64,000 nucleotides of DNA from NCBI GenBank assembly GCA_030407085.1, contig CM059586.1, positions 86,549,501 through 86,613,500 of the forward strand, read 5' to 3'. The position numbers and the translations under genes are program-made. Source of the stretch: Trichopria drosophilae. Its lineage: Eukaryota; Arthropoda; Insecta; Hymenoptera; Diapriidae. Below are positions 11,979 to 21,696 of the stretch, piece after piece; the stretch's first letter is position 1, and each line of letters begins with the position of its first letter. Under the pieces are notes generated by a model, which saw nothing but the letters and a program-made list of their open reading frames with translations, was not told the origin of the DNA and did no database searches.

Positions 11979-11989
11979 TTTTGGCGCCA
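11979..11989. promoter_or_regulatory. E2F-type site upstream of PSF1
   Basis: TTTTGGCGCCA matches the E2F/DP consensus TTTSSCGC and is palindromic at GGCGCC. It lies 133 bp upstream of the PSF1 start codon, in a very AT-poor-in-GC context where such a word is rare. E2F control of GINS genes is known in animals. Its function here is inferred. Confidence 0.6.
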
Positions 11990-12010
11990 CTTTTAAATTC
12001 AATATAGCTA

Positions 12011-12435
12011 CACTGTAAAAAGTGTTGATGTAAATTTACCACGAAAATCGTAGGACACAAAAATACCACTGATAATCGCAGGAAAGTTACCGATACCTGG
12101 TAAAGTATAACCTGTTCAATGTAAAATTTCTTTGAAAAGCGGTGTAAAATTTCGGTGGAGCTTGTAAATGTACAGTGATTTTCTAAGGAAAATTACACAA
12201 ACAATATAAAATTTTTTACAGTTTCTGATGGAAAATTACCATAATTATCACTGGTATTTTTGTGTCCTATGATTCTTATTGTAAAATTACAGTTTTATTG
12301 TAATATTACTTTATTTATGGTAAAACACCTTCAGAAATCGCTGGAGAACTACAACAAATGTGTAATTTGACCACGAAAATCGTTGTAAATAATTACATTA
12401 CTGAAATGTAATTTTACTTCCCGCTTTTTTCAGTG
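12011..12435. mobile_element. MITE with CACTGTAAAAAG ends
   Basis: Inverted ends CACTGTAAAAAG and CACTGAAAAAAG, each preceded by TA, enclosing 425 bp rich in GTAAAATTAC-type words. It lies just upstream of the PSF1 promoter. A second left end of the same family is at 12720. Non-coding. Confidence 0.65.
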
Positions 12436-12718
12436 TATATATGTAGTAAGTTTTTTCTCAAAAGAGGAGTGATGATATTTGTGAACAGCAAATTGATTTT
12501 TAAGTTTTTTTCATTGTGTTATATACGTAAATGATTTCAACAAACTAATCTAACAATTAAATTTAAATAATTCTGGATTAATTCGCATTCCTGAACTATT
12601 TAATTCGGTCTACCGTCAGACAAAAACATAACCTACAAAAACATCGATTGTACGATGTGCGCGTCTTTTAAAATATGAACAAAACGTGGTAAATTTCATG
12701 GAAATTAAAAAAATGATT

Positions 12719-12956
12719 ACACTGTAAAAAATGTCGATGTAAATTTACTACGTATCACGTTAGAAATAATTCGATTCACATGTAACGTATAGTAAAAGTA
12801 CAAGCCGTATGTAAAATAAACACGCCGTGTTACATTGCGGATATGCAATTAGCAGAATTAAGTAATGAGATAAACAATGCCTGTCATGGACGTAACATTT
12901 ATTTTTTTTCTTTATAATAAAAATATATATATAATAAAGCCGATGCACTAAAACGA
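12719..12956. repeat. MITE fragment and inverse of 6325-6450
   Basis: Starts with ACACTGTAAAAAATGTCGAT, the left end of the family at 12011. It continues with a stretch (12770-12830, containing AAGTACAAGCCG) that recurs as a direct repeat near 13776-13835, then with the inverse of 6325-6450. Confidence 0.5.
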
Positions 12957-13078
12957 CCCAACAAACGAAAAAGTATACGATAAATCTGTGTACGATGTAA
13001 TACGAAATAAGTCTGTTTCTTTCCCACTCTTTCAGTTACGAATGCGAGTGTATACGCACGGTGAGCTTGGACGAAGTT

Positions 13079-13525
13079 CAACCCAAAAGTTAATGTACAA
13101 CGCCGTTTTTTTTTTTTTTTGAATTACATTGCGAAGGTCTGCTGATTATTTTAAGCCTAAAACGAAAATAATCGGTGGAGGGAAACTGAAAATATCTTGA
13201 TTTTTTTTTGCGTTTTATTAATTTAATTCAACCTAAAAGTTAATCTACATCGCAGTTTTCTTTTGGAATTACTTTGGGGTGGTAGACTGATTATTTTAAG
13301 CCTAAAATTAAACTAATTGGAGGTGAAAAACTGAAATTATCTTGATTTTTCCATTTTTTTAGCGTTTTTTTAATTTAATTCAACCCAAAAGTTAATCTGC
13401 ATCGCCGTTTTCTTTTGGAATTACTTTGGGGAGGTAGGCTGGTTATTTTAAGACAAAAATGAAAATAATCGGCGGTGAGAAACTGAAATCATATTAGTTT
13501 TTTCATTTTTTAAATGATTTATTGA
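13079..13525 (+). repeat. Three tandem copies of a ~151-bp unit
   Basis: Copies begin at 13079, 13229 and 13381, each with CAACCYAAAAGTTAAT, then ACATCGCCGTTTTC or a variant, then GCTGATTATTTTAAGCCTAA, then a GAAACTGAAA stretch and a T-rich end. The spacings of 150 and 152 bp show a true tandem array. It is flanked by the ends of a CCCAACAAACG element. Confidence 0.85.
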
Positions 13526-13767
13526 ATCCTCCCTTATTCTCTAGACATCTCTTATTCTCTGGTTTTAGGATCTCTTATTGCATATATTCCCCTTCGGTAG
13601 GCTTCCCTTCTCCATTGCGTTCTAACCTAACCTTCGCGGCTGAGCGAATCTCGAACCGTTGTCGACCGTCGACCACTAAGAGTGAGGGTAAAGGGGAAGT
13701 AGCGAATAAGAGAGACCGCCGCCATTTTGAAAAATCTGCAGTATGCAATAAGGGAGAGACCCTACTG
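13523..13767 (-). mobile_element. Tigger-like MITE, family D
   Basis: The right end is the inverse of CAGTAGGGTCTCTCCCTTAT, followed by TA (13768-13769). The left end is decayed to TTGAATCCTCCCTTATTCTC. Its word CTCTTATTCTCT/TCTCTTATTGC is repeated near the left end. It contains GCCGCCATTTTGAAA. No coding capacity. Confidence 0.7.
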
Positions 13768-14016
13768 TAAATCGATTCCCGTGTAACGCAATAAAAATAC
13801 AAGCCGAATGTAAAATTACATGGTGATATATTGCAAATTTACAATTGATGTGTAATCGACAATTAAATTTTCAAAGTTCAGATCATGCAGAACAGGAAAA
13901 CACATGGTTTCCTGAAATAAACGAAAAAACAGTAAAAAATAGCCGAATTTTTATAATTGCTGTTTACATACTGATTGTAATATTTAATTCGATTTAATTC
14001 TTTTTCGTTTGCTGGG

Positions 14017-14724
14017 AATGTATGTACCAGCATATATGTATGTAATAGCATGCATGTAACAGCAGTTCAGAAAGATCTTATAATGACATCATGTTCAGAA
14101 AACCCCCAGAAATTGGAACATCTTACTTCTATTAGAGCACATAAATTATTATAAATCTTTAAAATGCATTGAAAGGACTTAAAAATATGACAAAATTATG
14201 TCCCGAAATGTCATTCGAAATCCGCAATGATATTTCAGTTGGATTCATTAAATATTTTTCATTCGGTGTCGAAACAAACAATTGATTCTTGTTGTCAAAT
14301 TTTTCTAAAACTGACGATAGGGAATCCAATATGACATATAAACAGAAAATCATTTCAAAGGAAAACAAATGTTGAATTCCTCTCGCAGCAAACGTTCTAA
14401 ATGACACGTCAACGTCCCGAATGTTCAGATTCATTCTCGGTAATCATGTTTTATATATATCATAGTTATTGCATAACGTATGAAATTATTCAACAGTACA
14501 ATGCAATGAAAACTATATGTAGAAATTCCTATGCATTTAATTAAGAAATATACCTAATATACAATCTATTCCAATGTAAACAAACAATGTGGATCGGCTG
14601 TTGCATTATGTTGTGCAGAAACAAAAGAATGGTACATTGTGCAACTAGGGAGCAAAATATGTGTTTTCTTCACACCGGGAGGAAAGCAGCAACTTTAGCA
14701 ACCATAAAGAAAAATCGTATACTT
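14017..14724. other. AT-rich intergenic, no gene
   Basis: No supported feature. Open frames at 14159-14434 (minus) and 14587-14790 (plus) have no recognisable domain, and the second overlaps the hairpin at 14725. Confidence 0.4.
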
Positions 14725-14834
14725 CCCTCGGGAAATAAAAAAGAATGCCTCAGACTACATGTTTTTCACCCTCGGCATCACCTCGGGTAAAAATTACACG
14801 CAGTCTGAGGCATTCTTTATTTTACCTCCCTCGT
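14725..14834. repeat. Long near-perfect hairpin
   Basis: AAAGAATGCCTCAGACT (14740-14756) pairs perfectly with 14802-14818. Pairing continues inward (TTTTTCACCC with GGGTAAAAA) and outward (CCCTCGGGAAATAA with TTATTTTACCTCCCTCG). The loop near 14780-14785 is short. It could be a small inverted-repeat transposon or a precursor-like hairpin RNA. I cannot tell which. Confidence 0.7.
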
Positions 14835-15558
14835 TGAGTAATATACTATTACACACGAGCGCAAGTTTGACGCCAGACATGATGCGCTTGAAAAAAAAAA
14901 ATAAACCAAATATTAAACCACTTTAAAACCAATTTTCAACAGATTATGGCAGTACTTTAGTTTTACATTAAAAACATAGAAAAATCAAAATCCATGGCGG
15001 ACTTTTTATTTTTATTAACAAATGTTGTTAACAAAATTTATAGTTTTCGGTACAGACAAACATTTGTTTCATTTTTTACATAAATTCTGAACAAAAAATA
15101 TATCTTGTGATTTTTTTGTAAAACGAATATTTTCGGAGATACAAAATGTTAAATGTTCAAAAAGTACAATTGCCACTACAAAAAATCAATAGCAGACATC
15201 TTTTTGTTTAGAATCATTAAAAGAATCTGAAAGAAATTGTTTTTGAACCCATTAATAATAATTTTTAACTATTCGTAAAATTTCATAACAATGATTTTTT
15301 TTTTTTTATTTGAAGTGTTTTGACTTTTGGTTTAATTATTTTCGAGAGGACCGTGCCGAGCAAATCTGTGATTGCTTCCAAATGCAAAAGTTGCTTACGA
15401 CCCACGATAAGAACATAATTTTTCATAGTGGGTGTAATAAGTATAAAATTTGAATTTAGACCCCGAATTCGTAGCTCAAAAGGTTATGAAACTGTGGTCA
15501 TATTTTACTCCTGCCAATTCCGAGGTAACATCAAATTTTACAATATGAATAAAACCTA
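14835..15558. other. AT-rich intergenic, no gene
   Basis: Nothing supported. Homopolymer A and T runs near 14890 and 15297. Confidence 0.4.
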
Positions 15559-15564
15559 TTGAAG

Positions 15565-16444
15565 CATTGTAAAGACCAATTTGCGCTTTTTGCTGACGAT
15601 TTACAAATTTATCTTCAGTGTTTGCCAAACCAAGTGGATCGTATAATCTCTATGTTAAATGAAGAAATTTCTACAATCGTGAATTGGACGCTAAATGTTG
15701 GACTAAAAATCAATTCCTCTAAAACAAAGGCCATTATCCTTGGGAGCAAACGTTATGTTGACGCCCTTAATCGTCGTACTATCCCTCAACTCTTAGTAAG
15801 CGGGGTACCCATACCGTTTGTAGGGAGCGTCCGAAACCTTGGTGTAACAATCAGCAGTGATCTCACTTGGAATTTGGATATATCGAGTATATCCAGGAGT
15901 GCTTATTTCATATTGCATCGCTTGAAGTTTCGTTGTCATATGATAACGCCAAAAATTAAATTATTACTTATAAATGCTCTAATAGTCCCCCTGATAGATT
16001 ATGCATGCTTAGTGTATAATGATGCCGCTGAGTATTTGAATAAAAAACTTACACGAATTCTGAATTCATGCTTACGCTTTGTTTATGGGCTTAGACGAGA
16101 CGAGCACATACAGAGTAAATTGGCTTACAGTCAAATCTCGCAGGCAGTACTTTTTAGGCTCACTGCTTTTTTCATTATTCACATCTTCAACCCCATCATA
16201 TCTCTTCGACCTTTTTCCTACGGTGTTGCCTGATCTACGGCGATCCTCCAGAATTTCCTCTGCATGTCAATTTGAGAATCCATTGTGTTTGCGGAAGCAA
16301 TACGTGAACTCTTTCCGAGTGACAGGGATCGCACTTTGGAACTCTTTGCCTTCACTGATCCGTGAGTCCCAGTCCTATGATGTTTTCACAAATCATCTAT
16401 ATGATTATCTGCCAGAGCAGGATAGGAACAGAGGTCATCCTACT
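15565..16444 (+). pseudogene. 5'-truncated non-LTR reverse transcriptase remnant
   Basis: The frame from 15559 begins at the RT catalytic box (FADDLQIY, the YxDD position). It runs through the thumb region with INSSKTKAIILGS and VRNLGVTISSDLTW, both typical of Jockey/CR1/L2-like elements. Near 16185-16195 the reading moves to the next frame (PSYLFDLFPTVLPDLRRSSR), which ends with the usual C-terminal signature NSFRVTGIALWNSLPS and a stop at 16445-16447. So there is one frameshift and all upstream parts are missing. It is followed by a (TTTA)n tail. Confidence 0.88.
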
Positions 16445-16447
16445 TAA

Positions 16448-16565
16448 CTGCTGTGTTATTTATTTATATAATAATGAGATATTTATTTATTTTATTTATT
16501 TATATAATTATTTATTTATTTATTTATACATATATTAATTTATTTAATTATTTTTTCTTATTTAT
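16448..16565 (+). repeat. (TTTA)n-rich retroelement tail
   Basis: Imperfect TTATTTAT repeats directly downstream of the RT remnant. This fits the simple-repeat 3' tail of a non-LTR element. Confidence 0.7.
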
Positions 16566-18540
16566 TTACCTGTTATTTCTTTTTTCTTTTTTGTGGTGTC
16601 TTCCAGCGTCTGGTATTATTATGTGATCTTTGTAAGTCTTACTGTGTATTATTTTAATTTAATAATGTTGCGTCTTTTGTATTATGCTGTATATTAATCG
16701 TACAAAATTATAGATTTATTTAAAATACGCATTTACCTTTCTACAGCTATTAAATATGTACAATATTAATGTAAAGATATTTCTTGATTGCTGCAAGGAA
16801 AAGCTTTCCACGGCAAATAAATTTATTACATATATATTACATACATATTTCCTCCCTAGGGGAGAAAGTGCTATTTTGCTCCCGAGATATATGGAGCAAA
16901 ATACCATTTTGCGCTCCAACTATGGGAATTGTTTTATCGCTCGTGTAATCTGTACGTTAATGACCATTACCGCACAGTTTAGAAACTCAACGATAATAGG
17001 ACATTTCCCGCACTGTTTTCCGCGCGTTAAATGAGAAATTTCCGCAGTGTTCGAAAAAGTATAATTGTTAATAACTTTTAACGTTAATAAATTTTTGTTT
17101 GCATTTTAACGGGTTAAGGATTTACATTTCTCAATATTACCGTACTTATAGTAATTTTATTGTTTTTGCTTTTGTTTTAAACAAATTGGAACTTAAAAAA
17201 GTCACTTCTTATGATTAATTCAATTCCGAAGAAGTTTGGCAATTTACTGTTAATTATTGTTAGTTATGTTTTCGAGGCCACTTTCCGAATCCGGAATGAA
17301 TTTAGAAATTCAAAATGGCGGATCTAATTTTGGATTTAATATAGGAGACACAATTTCAAAAATTTCTGAAATTTCAGAACAGTTCGTCAAAATCTATAAG
17401 CGGGGTTTTGCGGGGTCGCTATTTACGAATCTTTGTTTGTTTATTGTTTGAAGGAAACGTCAAAAACGCGTAGCTATAACAACGTGCGATTTTTAACATA
17501 CGGAAAGATATTGTAATAATGAATAACGTATACAAATCAGCCAGCAGAAAATGTAAATATTATTTCAAAACAGTTTATAAATCTTTTATTTTTATGTGGT
17601 GAAAATGAATTCTCCCTTTAGTGTTAACTTTTCCAAGCAGGCCATTGTAGTCGGGGATCATCCTGTAATTTTAGGTCAAAATCATAAAAGATCCCGTAGA
17701 AAGGTAAACACTGTTACGGAGTGTGAAACATGAGGCATTCAGCTGTACCCTTCAAAAGGGACGTGTAAAATGTTGTTCCTCACCCACTCAAACCCATTCT
17801 TTTCTAACCCGAGTTGTAATAAGCAGTTAAGTTTGAGACATTAAGAAGGTCCATGTTCCTAATTGGGGTTCTGACAACACAGAAAGCTTACATCACCAAA
17901 CTTTCAAGCCAGGAAATCCCGAATTTCGTATTGTATTTCTTATGAGGTGTCGACATAATAAACACCTACAATGTATTCATTTTACGAATAAAAATAAAAA
18001 GTATAACCATTTTACAAAAATTAGACTATAAATATATTAAAAAAATTAATAAATTACAAAATTTGGAGAATAATATATAACCGAAATGTTATAAAATGAA
18101 CTTACAAAAAGATTAATATCACTGCCATAAACTTTTTTCAAAATTATTAAATATATTTTGGTAACATTTGTAATATTTGTTTTAATGAAATTTCAGGAAT
18201 TACATTTTATAGTTCGTTACTGCAATTTATGATGTTGGAAGATTAGTCGATTTTCGATAAACTATTTATGTGAGTCAATAAACACGAGAAAATATTATAA
18301 TTGTAATAGTAATTTTAAATTACAATAAAGTGTTAACCAAAGAGCATTGTTTTTTTAAACGAAACTTTTTTAAAAACTCCATTTTATTAAAATCCAAACT
18401 TTTTGAATTTCAGTCACTGCGAAGTTTTTTGTTGTAGTGGGCAAATTTTTAACACCTGGAAAACTGTCAGAAATTTCAATTTTTTAGTCCAAATCTCTGT
18501 GTAATTTTATGTAATGCGTAATGTATCTATAAGTGAAAAT
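16566..18540. other. Intergenic with one GC-richer island
   Basis: Mostly AT-rich. A short inverted repeat TATTTTGCTCC/GGAGCAAAATA lies at about 16872-16905. An ATGGCGG word is at about 17313. The stretch 17640-17935 is clearly less AT-rich than its surroundings, has no long open frame, and matches no family I recognise. It might be an old repeat or a non-coding transcript. Confidence 0.4.
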
Positions 18541-18727
18541 GACTTATTTCTAAAAATTCTCGGTCAATTATCAATTTATTTCTTTTTATTTCCTAGAATA
18601 CTGTCTATATTAATTACAAACACTCTTACAGAGCCTGAATTTAAAAAAATCGATTCAATCATTGTTTATTTACAGTTTTTAGTGAAAAATCCTACTTTAT
18701 TGGCAGATCACTTTAGAATCCCCTTAA
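18541..18727 (-). mobile_element. Partial piggyBac-type MITE
   Basis: Ends in the inverse of TTAAGGGGATTCTAAAGTG (TTAA at 18724-18727) and carries TTCTCGGTCAATTATCAATT and CTTACAGAGCCTGAATTT, matching the right half of 6787-7166. The left half is missing or scrambled. A stray word AAATTCAGGCTCTG appears near 18980. Confidence 0.65.
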
Positions 18728-19797
18728 GAGGGTAAGAAAAAGCACCGAATCGAAAACAAAATACTACAACACGAAAAAGAAACGTGCAAAATTCGGTTTT
18801 ATTACTCGGAGATGCAGTTAGAAAGATTTTTTTCGTTATAACTGCCTCAAATTCCTGTATTTTGTCTACGAAATGTTTAGGTGAGCGAGTACCAGCACCA
18901 TATTGTCGAAGCGAGAAACAGTAGAACCGCAAGACGTGCAATTATGTAAAATTAACGAAATAATTTTTCATATTTTTCGAAATTCAGGCTCTGTTACTGC
19001 AAAAGTACACATTTCATAGGATCGCTGCAAAAATATCAGTAATTGTTTTTACTTGTGAATCAGAATCTTTAGACTAATAAAAAATGTTTATTTTTGAAGT
19101 TATTGATCTGGTCATGAAATTGATGTAATTAGTATACGTATATTATATATCCGCTAGTTCATCTTTACGTTACAGTTTAGAGTAGGGTTATGGGAATATT
19201 TTGTTTGCCAAATTTGGGCTTAATACTATGACAATTAGTCTAGACACATGCTAGACGGTATTCACAGGTCAGAAATCAAGGGATTTTCTAAGTTGTGCTT
19301 TGCCTCGTCTCTGTTATGGATTGTAAGTGGTATTTAAATGCGGCATTGTCGGAGCGTAAGGCAGACGACAAGCAAGCAATTTCAAAGGTCAATGAATTAT
19401 TTGACAACATAGACCATTGAGTTCGTCGAGTTGCAACATTTTTTCTTTGAATAGTTTTCTGAAAATCTATTCCGAATTATTAGGATTTCAATTAATAAAG
19501 ATTAATATGTTAGGATTTTTTATTTTTAAGTGTCACAAAATCGGTTGAAAGATACAAACACAAATTATAAGCATTTCTTTTAAAAAACACGTTTTCAAAC
19601 ATTGCTAACTTTTGTTACTGTTATTAATTATTTAAAATTTTAGTAACACTAAGAGTCTTTTTAAAGAAAAATGCTTCTTGTTGAATGTTTTGCAAATTTC
19701 AAATTTAAATTAAACAAAAAAAAATAGGTCAAAAAAGGTAAAATGGAATTCGCAATTAAGAAAAAAGAAACATATTATAAAATTAAATCTAATGATT
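18728..19797. other. AT-rich intergenic, no gene
   Basis: Nothing supported beyond the stray repeat word near 18980. Confidence 0.4.
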
Positions 19798-20770
19798 TTA
19801 CTTCGACCCAGACCTTAAGTCTGGACGAAGTATTGAATTTGGTCACCTCGGGCAAAAAAATTACCCTATAGTTTTTCATCAAATGTCCACGTTTCAGACC
19901 CTAAGGAAGCCAAAAAACGAAAAAAAAAATTTGTGTCCGTGATCTTGTACGTACGTACGTCCGTACGTCCGTACGTCCGTACGTACGTCCCGTTTTTATG
20001 TCTCGCGATAACTCGCGAACGGATAACCGTATTGATATAAATTTTTTTTTAAAATACGCGTCTTGGCATAACTTAGATCTGATTAGATTTTGGGGCAGAT
20101 CCACCCGTCCGTTACTAAAAAAAATTAGCCCCAATTAAGTTTCTTTGTAGTTGTTTGCATTTATTTTGAAAAATACAAATTTTATTAAAAAATGTTTCAA
20201 ACAAAAAAGGTAGAGCATGAAATTCTCTACAAAAAAGGTTGTATGCATTTTCTTCCTAAAGTCAACGATAATGCCATAAAAACTGGTATAAAATGTTTAT
20301 GACTATTATCTGAAAAAGTATTGAATTTGGTCATCGCGGCAAAAAAATTACCCTATTGTTTTTCATCAAATTTCGACGTTTCGACCCCCTACCCCCCAGG
20401 GGTAGTCTTTGCCAGCCCCTCGGGCGCGGTGACCACCTACGGGCGCATAAGTCCTTTTACGCCCTTGATACGAAAATAACTATTTCGATATATCTAAAAG
20501 ATGTCTTATAGATATCTATAAGATATCCGTCATAGATCTTTTCGACACTTTCAAGATATCTTTGACGAATTATATGTATATATATTGTATATATAATATC
20601 ATAATAATACAGACAGTAATTAGTAAAACACAGTAAACATGTAATATGCATCGAATAGTCTATTAGAATACAAGTGCATGAAGTAAGTGTTTTGCAACGT
20701 TTATTTATCAATACTTCGGCTGGCCTGTTGTCGGGGTCGAAGTTTTGAAAATGCTCATTTTCAATTTTCA
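19798..20770 (-). mobile_element. Repeat family H, copy 1
   Basis: Reverse-oriented copy of the family at 33935-34565 and 55040-55757. It has the same terminal hairpin (TTCG...CCAGAC/GTCTGG...CGAA, 19801-19830), the CCAAATTCAATACTT word, the GAAAAACTATAGGGTAA word and the GGGGGTCGAAACGTCG stretch. At the other end it has the GAAAATGAGCATTTTC palindrome and CTTCGACCCCGAC. A CGTACGTC microsatellite occupies 19950-19990. No protein domain seen. Class unknown. Confidence 0.65.
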
Positions 20771-21204
20771 TAAATATAATTTAATATTGAAATCAATAAT
20801 TTTAAAAAGGTTAACTTCTCTTAAGATAAGAAATTTAATATAATATATAAATGTATCTTTGTAATAAACGATGTGTTGCAAAAAAAACTGACAGTGTAAC
20901 AAACACAAACAAAGGTGAAGAAACGTTTCGATCAACATTTTTTGTTCTTTTTAGCATATAATTAAAATATTACACGTGAAGAATAGCAGTGCGTATAAAT
21001 ATAATTATTAAAATTCGTGAAAGAAGCTATTAAGCGACCTAACTATGTTGCATTACCTGCAATACTGACTGCATTGTTCTGTTATTCGATTTAATCGGAC
21101 GATGAGTATTATCAACATTGTTAACCCTTCAGAACTTACAGCTGAAAAGTTCAAGAAAAAACCGTCCTTTTGGGACTTAATGGGTCAATAAATACGTTTA
21201 CTAT
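20771..21204. other. AT-rich spacer, no gene
   Basis: No feature supported. Confidence 0.35.
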
Positions 21205-21696
21205 AGTACTCCTGCAGATAATATAGATAACATCTTAACTATTTTGAACGGCTTAACTAAAATTCAAGGATTTAAAAATAGAATCTCGTTTACTTTAGAA
21301 TTAGAACAAGATCATAAATTAAGCATTTTAGATGTTTTAATCGTCAATAAAAATAATGTATTACTAACAGATTGATTTCACAAGAAAATCCTTTTCAGCA
21401 GGATATCTTAGTTTCCATTCAAATCATCATCTGTCTTACTAATTAGGTACTACTTACAGGATAATATATAAAACTATTCAACTTTGTGATATTTGGATTA
21501 GGAAAAAAAAGATCGCTAAAAAAAATCTTAGGGATAATTGTTATCCGGTTCATATTATTAATTATTGTATTAAAACCAGAGTTCATTGTCTTTATAACAC
21601 AACGACTTATCATAAACATGAAAAAATCGGAAAACAATTAGTGTTTCAGTATGTCGATGGGATTTCAGAAAAAATTAAAACCGTTTTAAAATATTA
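21205..21696 (+). pseudogene. Penelope-like retroelement RT remnant
   Basis: Conceptual translation gives a chain of motifs in the order found in Penelope-like reverse transcriptases. FTLELEQDHKLSILDVLIV corresponds to the 'FT.E.E....L.FLDV' region. Then comes a Y/F-HKK...GYLSFHSNHHLS block (family pattern: YRKPT...YLNF.S.HP), and finally FQYVDGISEKIKTVLK (family 'G.SEKIKRV'). There is an in-frame stop at about 21372 and at least one frame change. The N-terminal half of the RT and any GIY-YIG nuclease are absent. This is a dead fragment, recognised by pattern only. Confidence 0.75.

Larger units (their letters stand above)
12957..14016. mobile_element. CCCAACAAACG element with internal satellite
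   Basis: Bounded by CCCAACAAACGAAAAAG at 12957 and the inverse of CCCAGCAAACGAAAAAG ending at 14016. The left subterminal region matches 50503-50655 and the inverse of 6200-6324. The interior contains three tandem copies of a roughly 151-bp unit (13079-13525) and a family D Tigger-like element (13523-13767). Non-coding. Confidence 0.6.
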
